A stretch of 64,000 bases of DNA, taken from NCBI RefSeq assembly GCF_016919175.1, contig NZ_JAFFPU010000044.1, forward strand, positions 180,129 to 244,128, written 5' to 3'. The stretch comes from Leptospira ainlahdjerensis (GTDB taxonomy: Bacteria > Spirochaetota > Leptospiria > Leptospirales > Leptospiraceae). The notes beneath the pieces were generated by a model. That model worked only from the letters and a program-made list of their open reading frames with translations. It was not told where the DNA came from and ran no database searches. Numbering within the stretch: the stretch's first letter is position 1; each line of letters starts with the position of its first letter. Positions 52,645 through 61,097 of this stretch are shown here, in pieces. Made by a program: the position numbers and the translations under genes.

Positions 52645-53679
52645 ATGCGTTTCTTTTTGGAAAAGAAGGGAAGATTTCTTTTAGTTCGTTTTTCATACGA
52701 TTCGGAGGCCTATGAGTTCGTGAGGAGGATTCCAAAGGCCAAATGGGATCCGGTAAGGAAGAATTGGGTGCTTCCTTTCTCCGAAGCCAACTTAGACGTA
52801 TTCCTTAAGTTAGATTCTTCGAAGGTGGTTCTCAAGGGAGAGTTGGAACTCCGAGGTTGGATCAAGACTTTGAGGTTGAAGAATTCTTCCCGGAGAACAA
52901 TTCAAGCTTACTACTCGAACGTTCTCTCGCTTTTAAAATGGTCGGGGAAGAATCCGAGGGAGATTGAAAAAAAGGATGTCCTCACGTTTTTAGAAGTTTC
53001 CTTTCTGGAGAAGAAATTAAGCGCGACGAGTGTTTCTTTGAGAATCCAGGCTTTGAATTCTTACTTTGGATTTTATCTGGGGAAGCCCTGGTTTAAGAAT
53101 CTTCCAAGGCCCAAGAGAGAACAGAAACTCCCGAATATCCTCTCTCCTGGAGAAGTTTCTAATATTCTAAAGGCTCTTCCGAATCCGAAACACAGGCTTC
53201 TTCTCTCTTTTTGTTACGCAAGCGGCTTGCGCGTGAGCGAATTGGTCAAGCTAAAACCGGAAGACATCGACGAAACGAGGAAGAGCCTTAAGATAAGAGA
53301 AGGTAAAGGGAAGAAGGACCGTTTTACGATGCTCTCTCAGGCCTGCGCTTCTCTCTGGAAAGAGTTTCGAGAAGCAAACCCTTATGAAGAGTGGGTTTTT
53401 CCCGGTCAGGATCCTTCGAAGCCCATTCACATTCGGACTGCGGAGAAAATCTTTGAGATGGCAAGGGAGAAGGCGGGGATCAAAAAGCCTGTGAGCATCC
53501 ACGGCCTACGTCACGCTTTCGCTACTCATCTTCTGGAAGCAGGAACCAACATCAAACACATCCAATTTTTGTTGGGACACAAAAGTGTAAGGACCACGGA
53601 GATCTACACTCAGGTCAGTCAAGTTCGCCTCACCGAAGTTGCCAGCCCTCTCGACCTCCTAAACCTCAAAAAGAATTAG
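52645..53679 (+). CDS. tyrosine recombinase, candidate integron-type integrase
   Basis: 344 residues. Residues 1-60 form an extra N-terminal domain (VRFSYDSEAYEFVRRIPKA, KWDPVRKNWVLPF) of a kind seen at the N-terminus of some bacterial tyrosine recombinases and resembling the HARP motif. A SAM-like core-binding domain follows (about 68-150), then the catalytic domain with Arg196 (ASGLRVSEL), Lys223/224, His286 and Arg289 (HGLRHAFATHLL), His312 (LLGHK) and Tyr321 (TTEIYTQ). The tail TEVASPLDLL resembles the IntI ending (GVRSPLDAL). The ~16-20-residue insertion that marks IntI between the core and the HxxR box appears absent. It is transcribed toward the cassettes, opposite to the classical layout. 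XerC/D-like activity alone cannot be excluded. Confidence 0.85.
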   Translation: MRFFLEKKGRFLLVRFSYDSEAYEFVRRIPKAKWDPVRKNWVLPFSEANLDVFLKLDSSKVVLKGELELRGWIKTLRLKNSSRRTIQAYYSNVLSLLKWSGKNPREIEKKDVLTFLEVSFLEKKLSATSVSLRIQALNSYFGFYLGKPWFKNLPRPKREQKLPNILSPGEVSNILKALPNPKHRLLLSFCYASGLRVSELVKLKPEDIDETRKSLKIREGKGKKDRFTMLSQACASLWKEFREANPYEEWVFPGQDPSKPIHIRTAEKIFEMAREKAGIKKPVSIHGLRHAFATHLLEAGTNIKHIQFLLGHKSVRTTEIYTQVSQVRLTEVASPLDLLNLKKN

Positions 53680-53779
53680 GCGTTTATACGCCCTTCGGTT
53701 ATCTCTCCTTTTTCGGCGTTTACACGAAAGACGCCAGTGCAATTCTTATATCACACTCAGACAGTTTGAGTTATACGCC
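53679..53779 (+). other. candidate attI / recombination junction with hairpins
   Basis: The recombinase stop is followed by GGCGTTTATACGCC (53679-53692, a stem GGCGT/ACGCC) and a second GGCGT...ACGCC hairpin (53715-53735), then GTTATACGCC at 53770-53779. That last 10-mer is the exact reverse complement of GGCGTATAAC at 55011, so G53770 marks the left junction of cassette 1 and the preceding DNA is the natural attI candidate. Confidence 0.6.
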
Positions 53780-53816
53780 ATGCTAAATTTGAATCTTATT
53801 AATAAAGGAAAATAAC

Positions 53817-55007
53817 ATGTCTCGAGCGAAATTTCCTGGATTGCAGGATAAATTTGAAAACTGTTTAAAAGAACAATACAAGGAAAAAAGATTTTTTAAT
53901 TTTAATGATATAATTAAGGCAATCAAACCTATATATTCAAAATTTGAGATTACTTCAGAACAATTTAAAGATTTAGACTTAAATCTATCAAATTATGTAC
54001 AACGTGCTCAAGCTAATAACATCATAGTTGGCCTCGGGAGAAAGCAAGGATATAAATTAGCCGACGATGATAAACTTGATTCAAATATAGTTGCTATTTC
54101 AAATAAGACCGACTTAAAATCCTTAGATACATCTTCGTCTCATCCAATTTCAAAAGAAGCATTCTTACATTTTCCCGCTACTCTATTAATATCCCAGTAT
54201 TTCATTAGTCGAGTGTTTTCATTGCCCACAAAGACAGCAAACAGCAAATGGGCAAATCCTGATATGTTTATGATCAGGAGAAATAGAAAATTTGAATATG
54301 ATGAGGATATTGATTTAGATGTACTAAAATATGTTGATTCCTCTCCTGAATTGATTATTTCCTCGATTGAACTAAAGTATGGATTAACACATCGCGCTAG
54401 TATTCTCAATGCTCTTTCTGAAACCGCAATTAATGGCAGTTGGGCGAATGAAAACTGGTTAGTTTATTACGAAGAAACTGATAATCCAGTAACCTTCGAT
54501 GAAGATTGTCTTGATTTTGCAAAGGCGAATCGCATTGGAATAATAAAAATTAGCCAGACCGATCAACCAGATAAGGCGTTCATACTTGAACTAATTTTAA
54601 ACTCAAAGACGAGTAATATAATCCAGTTAAATTCTGAGTTTGGAGAAACCAAAAAAGTTTTACTTTCCAATATTTTAGAATCGATTAAAGAGTTTAAAAA
54701 CAACGGTCCATATATGGATCAAGATGGTGATTATTCAAAACTTGCTTTTGTTCTTTTACAAGCGATACGAAACTTGCTTCAGCAAAGGGACTTCCCTGAA
54801 ACATTTGAAGAGTTAATTTCAAAATTTGATAAGATAGAAATATTAGTTAAAAATAAATCTTATATTTATAGCTTGTTCCCTTTTATGATCGGGAGCGACA
54901 AAATAGAAAAATCCGATAAAATTAAAAATATTATTGGGAATAATAAAATATTCTCATATAATGATTTAGAAAATTTAACCGCTTTTATTAAAAAAATTGA
55001 ATCATAG
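53817..55007 (+). CDS. cassette 1 protein, PD-(D/E)XK nuclease-like
   Basis: 396 residues in cassette 53771-55189, with AAAGGAAAATAAC ahead of the ATG. The N-terminal ~85 residues look like a winged-helix or HTH unit ending in GRKQGYKLA. The middle carries a restriction-endonuclease-like order: PD at 148-149 (KWANPDMF), ExK at 185-187 (ISSIELKYGL), then ALSETAINGSWANENWLVYY (about 199-217). These match the PD-(D/E)XK fold of nucleases, including uncharacterised defence-type proteins. A DNA-cutting role is inferred from motifs only. AT-rich compared with the chromosome, a sign of transfer. Confidence 0.75.
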   Translation: MSRAKFPGLQDKFENCLKEQYKEKRFFNFNDIIKAIKPIYSKFEITSEQFKDLDLNLSNYVQRAQANNIIVGLGRKQGYKLADDDKLDSNIVAISNKTDLKSLDTSSSHPISKEAFLHFPATLLISQYFISRVFSLPTKTANSKWANPDMFMIRRNRKFEYDEDIDLDVLKYVDSSPELIISSIELKYGLTHRASILNALSETAINGSWANENWLVYYEETDNPVTFDEDCLDFAKANRIGIIKISQTDQPDKAFILELILNSKTSNIIQLNSEFGETKKVLLSNILESIKEFKNNGPYMDQDGDYSKLAFVLLQAIRNLLQQRDFPETFEELISKFDKIEILVKNKSYIYSLFPFMIGSDKIEKSDKIKNIIGNNKIFSYNDLENLTAFIKKIES

Positions 55008-55010
55008 CAC

Positions 55011-55198
55011 GGCGTATAACTTCGGCTTCTCACTGCGCTTCGAGATTGCTTCGCAACTCTCGCTTGGCCTTTGGCACATTTGCTTTTTAATTCGGTTTGC
55101 AAGACGTTCGCTAAGGCTCACTCAAACCGAATTAAAATCCCTTCGCGCGCAGGCGCTCCGGGAACGCAAACGTCGAGAAGCCTCTTTCGTTAGCCGCC
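55011..55198 (+). repeat. attC-like site 1
   Basis: R'' GGCGTATAAC (55011-55020), L'' GGCTTCTCA, ~150 bp of internal imperfect palindromes, L' CGAGAAGCC, spacer TCTTTC, R' GTTAGCCGCC (55189-55198). R'' pairs perfectly with the cassette's own left end at 53770. Confidence 0.85.
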
Positions 55199-55630
55199 AT
55201 TTGCCCGGGGGATGACGGAAAAAGGCGCGGGGACGAAGCGGGGCAAGGGGAAATTCCGGATTTGTTCTTCTCTACTAGACTAACTTGATTCTAATCCAGA
55301 AATTAAGAAAGTAGTGTTATGGTTTTTCTGTATTGGTCTTTCCTTCCAGGAGAAACTTTAAAGTTCAAAAGTTACTATTTCTGTACTCAATGTTTCTTGA
55401 GCCCCCAGCAGTCCCCGCGATGCAGTTTGCTATTGATTGGGCAAACAGCGGCTAACTAACGCTTGCCGCTTCGTTCGTCACTCACGGTTTCCGTTCGGAC
55501 TCACTACGGCCTTCGACACATCGCTTCGCGAACTTGCTTAAATAGTAATAGAAAGGATCTTCAGAAATAGAAGTTCGCGACCCTTTCGCGCGCAGGCGCT
55601 CCGGGACGCGACGTCGTCAAGCTTCTGTCG
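55190..55630 (+). other. cassette 2, without a convincing gene, 441 bp
   Basis: The span between recombination points has no frame with start, ribosome binding site and family signal. The first ~255 bp include GCCCGGGGGATGACGG, GTCTTTCCTTCCAGGA and GAGCCCCCAGCAGTCCCCGC; the rest is the attC. It is nearly identical to cassette 8 (60583-61023), also 441 bp. Indels between the two copies (for example GGGCAAGGGG against GGGCAGGGG) shift any reading frame there, which argues against coding. It may encode an RNA, supply a promoter, or be inert. Confidence 0.75.
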
Positions 55631-55639
55631 TTATGCGAA
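55447..55639 (+). repeat. attC-like site 2 (second subtype)
   Basis: R'' AGCGGCTAAC (55447-55456), L'' GCTTGCCG, L' CGTCAAGC (one mismatch), spacer TTCTGTC, R' GTTATGCGAA (55630-55639). The R'' matches its left end at 55189 in 9 of 10. The L boxes differ from the other sites except site 8. Confidence 0.82.
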
Positions 55640-55654
55640 ATTGGTATAAATTAT

Positions 55655-56440
55655 ATGGAAATAAATAAGCATAACCTTTCGCGGAATATTAGTCCAAAGT
55701 TAAAAAAGAAAATCAGAGAAAAAGCAGGATTTGCCTGCGTCTCTTGTGGAAGTTCTTTATACCAATATGAACACGTCGATCCTGAATTTGCAGATGCAAA
55801 GCTTCACGACCCGGATTGTATTACTTTGCTCTGCGGGAGTTGTCATGATAAGGTGACAAGGAAAGTTTGGTCAAAGGAAAAAATTAAAGAGGATATGAAA
55901 AAACCTTATTCTAAAATTCATAAATATGCGTTCGGAGAATTTGACTTTTATAAAAACTTGAATCTTGAACTTGGAAACACCGCATTTGTAAATTGTGAAA
56001 GTGTTTTAAGGATTAATAACGAAAGTATAATTTCTATTAAAGCAAATAATTCGGGAGATAAATCTCCACCCTTCTTGCTTAGTGCAAAATTATGGAATAG
56101 TGAAAAGAAAAAAGTAATAGAGATAGAAAATAATGAATGGAAGGCGTTCACAGATGTTTGGGATATAGAATTTAAAAGAAAAGAGAAGGAAACCTTTATG
56201 GAAATTAAAAGTTCTGAAAACAATCTAGATTTAAAAATTATATTCTTTCCTCCAAATGGTATTAAAATTGATTACTTGGAAATGAGCTATCTTTCATATG
56301 CGATTAAAATATCCGGAAATGAATTGTTTATTAAGGATTCTAAAAATATAAGATCTCTTAAATTTCACGATAATCGATTTTCAAATTTACGAAGCGCAAT
56401 CGAAATAAATAACGATAATATCCAGATTGGTCTCGCATAA
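55655..56440 (+). CDS. cassette 3 protein, HNH endonuclease-like
   Basis: 261 residues in cassette 55631-56632. The N-terminal 70 residues carry a treble-clef zinc HNH: C28-x2-C31 (ACVSCGSSLY), H40 (YEHVDPEFADA), H51 and C60-x2-C63-H64 (LLCGSCHDK). The rest is beta-rich and unrecognised (KANNSGDKSPPFLLSAKLWN), perhaps a binding domain. HNH proteins in mobile elements are commonly nucleases of defence or homing type; activity is not proven. AT-rich, with a weak ribosome binding site. Confidence 0.8.
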   Translation: MEINKHNLSRNISPKLKKKIREKAGFACVSCGSSLYQYEHVDPEFADAKLHDPDCITLLCGSCHDKVTRKVWSKEKIKEDMKKPYSKIHKYAFGEFDFYKNLNLELGNTAFVNCESVLRINNESIISIKANNSGDKSPPFLLSAKLWNSEKKKVIEIENNEWKAFTDVWDIEFKRKEKETFMEIKSSENNLDLKIIFFPPNGIKIDYLEMSYLSYAIKISGNELFIKDSKNIRSLKFHDNRFSNLRSAIEINNDNIQIGLA

Positions 56441-56451
56441 GCAAAACCAAC

Positions 56452-56641
56452 TTCGCATAACTTCGACTTCTCGCTCCGTTCGCCACTCGCGGTTTCCGCT
56501 CGGACTCACTACGGGCTTCGCCACATTGCTTTGTCACTTCGGTTCGCGAGCCGGCGCTAAGGCGCCTCGAACCTCGTGCCAACCGCGTCGCGCACAAGCG
56601 CTTGCGGACGCAACATCGAGAAGCCTCTTTCGTTAGGCGCA
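56452..56641 (+). repeat. attC-like site 3
   Basis: R'' TTCGCATAAC (56452-56461) is the exact reverse complement of the cassette's left end at 55630. L'' GACTTCTCG, L' CGAGAAGCC (one mismatch), R' GTTAGGCGCA (56632-56641). Confidence 0.85.
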
Positions 56642-56671
56642 ATAGTATAAAATTATTTTGGAAATCAATAG

Positions 56672-57358
56672 ATGAACGATTCTTTTTCCTGGACTTGCCC
56701 CTATTGCCGACGTGATGCTACTATTACACATCCACAGTATTCTTCCGAGTTTCATTTTTTCGAGCATAATAGTAAGTATAAAAAACAGTGCTTGATGACT
56801 CTGATAATTGTTTGTCCCAATATTAATTGTCGTGAAACTTCAATAGAGGTTCAGTTATTCAATGCCAAACTAGGCCCTCCGCGCTATGAGAATGAGATCG
56901 TTGGAGAACCTTTACTTTCTTGGCATCTAAAACCTGAATCAAACTTTATAGTTCTTCCAAATTACATTCCTGAAGCTGTGCGGCAAGATTACGAAGAAGC
57001 ATCCAGGATTTTATCATTAAGTCCTAAGGCTTCAGCGACTCTCTCTCGACGATGTTTGCAAGGAATGGTACGCGATTTCTGGAGTATAACAAAGTCACGC
57101 TTAGTAGATGAAATCAATGAGCTTCAAGGAAGAATTGATCCACTAATATGGGATGCGATTGATGGCCTCCGAAAACTAGGCAATATCGGTGCACATATGG
57201 AAAAAGATATCAATGTAATTGTGGAAGTTGATCCGAACGAAGCTGCTTTACTTATTAGTCTATTGGAAACGCTCTTTAAAGAGTGGTATATAAATCGACA
57301 CAATCGTAAAGAGCAGTTACAAGCGATTATTACTGCTGCAAGCACCAAAAAAACTTAG
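56672..57358 (+). CDS. cassette 4 protein, DUF4145 domain
   Basis: 228 residues in cassette 56633-57551. A zinc-like start (C9-x2-C12, TCPYCRRDA; C48-x4-C53) is followed by a helical DUF4145 domain (about 108-205): YEEASRILSLSPKASATLSR, LQGMVRDF, GLRKLGNIGAHMEKD and LISLLETLFKEWY. DUF4145 is found in stand-alone proteins and fused to type I restriction or other defence proteins, so a defence link is possible. The catalytic role is unknown. Confidence 0.85.
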   Translation: MNDSFSWTCPYCRRDATITHPQYSSEFHFFEHNSKYKKQCLMTLIIVCPNINCRETSIEVQLFNAKLGPPRYENEIVGEPLLSWHLKPESNFIVLPNYIPEAVRQDYEEASRILSLSPKASATLSRRCLQGMVRDFWSITKSRLVDEINELQGRIDPLIWDAIDGLRKLGNIGAHMEKDINVIVEVDPNEAALLISLLETLFKEWYINRHNRKEQLQAIITAASTKKT

Positions 57359-57371
57359 ATAAGCATACTAC

Positions 57372-57560
57372 TGCGCCTAACTTCGGCTTCTCGCGGCGCT
57401 TCGAGATTGCTACGCAACTCTCGCTTGGCCTTCGGCACATTCGCTTTGTAACTCGGTTCGCGAGCCGCGACTAAGGTCGCTCGAACCTCGTTCCAATTCT
57501 TTCGCGCGTTTAGCGCGCTCCAGAACCGCGAACGTCGAGAAGCCTCTTTCGTTAGACGGC
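57372..57560 (+). repeat. attC-like site 4
   Basis: R'' TGCGCCTAAC (57372-57381), exact reverse complement of its left end at 56632. L'' GGCTTCTCG pairs fully with L' CGAGAAGCC; R' GTTAGACGGC (57551-57560). Confidence 0.87.
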
Positions 57561-57593
57561 ATTCGATTTCTTAAAAATAGGGCATAGAAGCAA

Positions 57594-58430
57594 ATGGAAG
57601 AAAATAGTAATTCACTTATAAACAAAATTAAAACGATCTTCATTCGAACATTAGAATGGGCCTTTAGTTTATTTGGATTTATCATGGCGCTCGCCGGTTT
57701 TCTGTCGAATGAAAATACAATAGGCATATTAATAATATCTATAGGATCACTTTATCTCTTCCCGCTCACTAATTTATTTCTCCTTGTGAAATTTCCTAAT
57801 TTAGCATCATGGAAACTTAGATTAGTAACGTTTTTCATATTATTTATTGCTGGACTTATGGTAGTTTCTATTAATAAAAAGAACGAAATTGCGACTAATC
57901 AGACTGAAAAAGAGTCTTCAGGAAAATTAGTTACCGATGACCGGAAAATAAGTGAAGCTCAACTTAAAACTGAAAAAAACTATTCAAATGAGGAAATTAT
58001 TGCTCTTGCAAAATCATATATAAATAATAAAGAATATGAAGGTTGTATTAAATTAATACAGATTCACCAGAAAAGTCACAAATTAATTAGTGAGATTCGC
58101 AATCTTGAGAAAAAGTGTGAAAATCTAAATGCAGAAAAATTGGAAAAGGAAAGGAATGAAGAAAATCCAGCTGGCGTAATTCTGTTTCTATTATTCACCC
58201 CGGGAATAGTAATTCTAATCTATGGTTTCTCAGCAAAATGTCCAAGCTGTAAGAAATGGTTTTCAAGAAAATTAGATAAGAAAGAATATCTTTATTCAAA
58301 TTGGCGCCACACTCGAAAAGATGGATTGCCGGATTTACGCTATAAAAGTAATCCAGAAACTAAAATTTACAAAAGATACTTTCATTGTAAGAGATGTGAA
58401 CACCAATGGGATGATATAATTCGAAGGTAG
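57594..58430 (+). CDS. cassette 5 protein, membrane protein with C-terminal zinc ribbon
   Basis: 278 residues in cassette 57552-58623. Three hydrophobic stretches lie in the first ~95 residues (WAFSLFGFIMALAGF; LIISIGSLYLFPLTNLFLL; VTFFILFIAGLMVV), then a charged helical middle (KNYSNEEIIALAKSYINN), another helix (AGVILFLLFTPGIVILIYGF, about 193-212) and a cytoplasmic zinc ribbon with CPSCKKWF and HCKRCEHQW. No family recognised. It looks like a membrane-sensing protein; function unknown. Confidence 0.75.
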   Translation: MEENSNSLINKIKTIFIRTLEWAFSLFGFIMALAGFLSNENTIGILIISIGSLYLFPLTNLFLLVKFPNLASWKLRLVTFFILFIAGLMVVSINKKNEIATNQTEKESSGKLVTDDRKISEAQLKTEKNYSNEEIIALAKSYINNKEYEGCIKLIQIHQKSHKLISEIRNLEKKCENLNAEKLEKERNEENPAGVILFLLFTPGIVILIYGFSAKCPSCKKWFSRKLDKKEYLYSNWRHTRKDGLPDLRYKSNPETKIYKRYFHCKRCEHQWDDIIRR

Positions 58431-58441
58431 AATAATCGAAC

Positions 58442-58632
<191 letters not shown>

Positions 58633-58654
58633 ATGACAATGGGTTAAATAGTTA

Positions 58655-59431
58655 ATGAAAGAACTATCAGAATTATTTAAAGATAAAATTTGGAAAAGAA
58701 TTCTAAATAATGATTCATTTCGACTTTATTTTGTCGGAGGATCCTTATTATTTTTTTGTTTCTTGCTATTTTCAATTTATTCAATTAGAAAAAATTCATT
58801 TTCGGAATATGAAACTAAACGATACGGAATTATTACTACCAAATCTGGTGCGATAATTAGAAAAGAACCGAATACAAAATCTGATAGAGTTGATATTATT
58901 AGACATAAAGGGCTTTTCTATGTTATAGGTGAAACTTACGATTATCGTAAGGTTGAAAATCTTGGAACTAATAAATGGTACAAAGTTAAAACTTACGGTG
59001 ATGTAGAAGGCTGGATTTTTGGAAATCTACTCGAACTTGTTTCAGAAGATAAAGCTCTGAAAAGAAGACATCAAGATCAGGCTAATTTTGAAAGTTTATT
59101 AGTTAGATTGATAATCAATGAAGCAGGTAATCGAATAGAAACTTCCGGTTTATTTCCTTACGATAAGATTGCTGATATTAGGATTACTTCTCCAATCCAA
59201 CCAATAACAGACTTTTCTTACAACGTCTATGTTGAAGCCTTAATGATTGGAACGATTATCGGTGTAGATAAGCAAAAAGTGTCAGTCAGAGTTAATCTTG
59301 ATATGTACATTGATTATAATTACTTAAGTTCGTCGGAAGTTAAGGTGCGTGGAGTAGATATACTCGGATATGAAAAAGTAGAAGGCTTGAATCCAAGCGA
59401 TGTCGTCAATTTACTTTCACAAATACTGTAA
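58655..59431 (+). CDS. cassette 6 protein, membrane-anchored SH3-like domain
   Basis: 258 residues in cassette 58624-59619. One membrane helix (LYFVGGSLLFFCFLLFSIYS, about 24-43), then a bacterial SH3-type domain (about 56-125: ITTKSGAIIRKEPNTKSDRV, WYKVKTYGDVEGWIFGNLLE) and an unrecognised C-terminal domain. Bacterial SH3 domains usually bind cell-wall peptides. The direction of the helix puts the SH3 part outside the cytoplasm. Function unknown. Confidence 0.75.
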   Translation: MKELSELFKDKIWKRILNNDSFRLYFVGGSLLFFCFLLFSIYSIRKNSFSEYETKRYGIITTKSGAIIRKEPNTKSDRVDIIRHKGLFYVIGETYDYRKVENLGTNKWYKVKTYGDVEGWIFGNLLELVSEDKALKRRHQDQANFESLLVRLIINEAGNRIETSGLFPYDKIADIRITSPIQPITDFSYNVYVEALMIGTIIGVDKQKVSVRVNLDMYIDYNYLSSSEVKVRGVDILGYEKVEGLNPSDVVNLLSQIL

Positions 59432-59438
59432 TTGTCAC

Positions 59439-59628
59439 GTCGCATAACTTCGACTTCTCGCTCCGTTCGCGACTCACGGTTCCCGCTCGCGCTCACTACG
59501 GCCTCCGGCACATTGCTTTGTCACTTCGGTTCGCGAGCCGCGTCTAAGGACGCTCGAACCTCGTGCCAACCGCATCGCGCACAAGCGCTTGCGGACGCAA
59601 CGTCGAGAAGTCTCTTTCGTTAGACGCC
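59439..59628 (+). repeat. attC-like site 6
   Basis: R'' GTCGCATAAC (59439-59448), exact reverse complement of its left end at 58623. L'' GACTTCTCG and L' CGAGAAGTC pair fully, a compensated change relative to sites 4 and 5. R' GTTAGACGCC (59619-59628). Confidence 0.87.
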
Positions 59629-59650
59629 ATCGGACAAAACTGTTGAAATT

Positions 59651-60394
59651 ATGAATTGCTATGCTAACAGCCTAAAAAATTGTTCAAATATTCAGTCCAA
59701 GGAACATATAATATCGAAGAATATTTTCGAAGAAAAGGTTTTTGTTCAGGGATTCTCTTGGTGCTTAAATGAGGCAAAGGAAATTAGCGTTTCCAAGGCC
59801 GTTGCAAAATTATTATGCACAAAGCATAATAATTCTTTATCAGATTATGATACGGAAGCGGGAAAATTCTTTCGATTTATGAATGAGTTTTCGGAGCATG
59901 ATAGTCAAATGAAGGCTCGTAATTACAGGTTTGTAGAAAATAAAAAATATAACGTAAATGGCCTTAAGCTAGAAAGATGGTTTGTTAAAACATTTTTGAA
60001 CATAATATTTGCAAATAAGAAAGAATACAGAGATAAAATAAATTTAACTTATTTATTGGATGTCCTGTATAACGAGAAGAATTTTGAAGAGCCTTTCGGT
60101 TTGAATATCATGGTTAGAGTAGGTGATAAAATTAAATCTAAAGATTCAATTTTTCATACGCCTGTTTTCGATTCGACAAGGAAAGAAATTGTCGGGGCTC
60201 TTTTTGAATTTAGAGGAGTTAAATTCTTACTTAAAATTCCGCCAAAGACTGTGAATAGTGATGGTCCGGTGATACTTTTAGATGAAGACTTAAAGGATTG
60301 GGATGGATTAGCTGGTTTATGGCATCAAAATCGAGTTCAAATGGCTATTCCAAATTCGAAAAAAATTTTTCAAATTATTGAATTCTTTTGGTAA
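59651..60394 (+). CDS. cassette 7 protein, probable divergent HNH-type
   Basis: 247 residues in cassette 59620-60582. Short Cys/His pattern at the start: C3, C11, SKEHIISKNIF (E18, H19) and LLCTKHNNSLSD (C56-x2-H59-N60), the order of an HNH treble clef with EHI and CxxHN steps as in several uncharacterised cassette or phage nucleases. The remaining ~180 residues are unrecognised. Nuclease activity is a guess from these motifs. AT-rich. Confidence 0.65.
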   Translation: MNCYANSLKNCSNIQSKEHIISKNIFEEKVFVQGFSWCLNEAKEISVSKAVAKLLCTKHNNSLSDYDTEAGKFFRFMNEFSEHDSQMKARNYRFVENKKYNVNGLKLERWFVKTFLNIIFANKKEYRDKINLTYLLDVLYNEKNFEEPFGLNIMVRVGDKIKSKDSIFHTPVFDSTRKEIVGALFEFRGVKFLLKIPPKTVNSDGPVILLDEDLKDWDGLAGLWHQNRVQMAIPNSKKIFQIIEFFW

Positions 60395-60401
60395 AATCGA
60401 C

Positions 60402-60591
60402 GGCGTCTAACTTCGACTTCTCGCGCCGTTCGTCACTCGCGGTCCCGCTCGGACTCACTACGGGCTAAAGCCACATTGCTTTGTCACTTCGGTTTGCGGG
60501 ACGGCGCTAAGGCGCCTCAAACCTCGTGCCAACCGCGTCGCGCACAAGCGCTTGCGGACGCAACGTCGAGAAGCCTCTTTCGTTAGCCGCC
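60402..60591 (+). repeat. attC-like site 7
   Basis: R'' GGCGTCTAAC (60402-60411), exact reverse complement of its left end at 59619. L'' GACTTCTCG, L' CGAGAAGCC (one mismatch), R' GTTAGCCGCC (60582-60591). Confidence 0.86.
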
Positions 60592-61023
60592 ATTTGCCCG
60601 GGGGATGACGGAAAAAGGCGCGGGGACGAAGCGGGGCAGGGGAAATTCCGGATTTGTTCTTCTCTACTATACTCACTTGATTCTAATCCAGAAATTAAGA
60701 AAGAAGTGTTATTGCTTTTCTGTGTTGGTCTTTCCTTCCAGGAAAAACTTTAAAGTTCAAAAGTTACTATTTCTGTAATCAATGTTTCTTGAGCCCCCAG
60801 CAGTCCCCGCGATGCAATTTGATCTTGATTGGGCAAACAGCGGCTAACTAAAGCTTGCCGCTTCGTTCGCCACTCACGGAATCCGTTCGGGACTCACTCC
60901 GGTCTTCGACACATCGCTTCGCGAACTTGGTTAAATAGTAAAAGAAGAGATTTTCAGAAGTAGAAGTTCGCGACCCTATCGCGCACAAGCGCTCCGGGAC
61001 GCGACGTCGGCAAGCTTCTGTCG
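60583..61023 (+). other. cassette 8, without a convincing gene, second copy of cassette 2
   Basis: The same 441-bp length and nearly the same sequence as cassette 2, five cassettes upstream. Differences include single-base indels and substitutions that disrupt any shared reading frame. The copy is in the same orientation and its left end is the same GTTAGCCGCC. No supported gene. Confidence 0.75.
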
Positions 61024-61032
61024 TTATGCGAC
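60839..61032 (+). repeat. attC-like site 8 (second subtype)
   Basis: R'' AGCGGCTAAC (60839-60848; 9 of 10 to its left end), L'' GCTTGCCG and L' CGGCAAGC pair fully, R' GTTATGCGAC (61023-61032). It belongs with site 2. Confidence 0.83.
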
Positions 61033-61097
61033 ATCGCGAAAATTCTTTCATTAAGAAAGGGGATTTCAGATAGAAAGTTGAGATAATATGGTTTGAA

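Noticed and set aside
60458..60676. Minus-strand 72-codon frame spanning attC 7 and cassette 8
   Set aside because: It crosses a recombination junction and is broken by indels in the sister cassette at 55190, so it is not conserved as coding.
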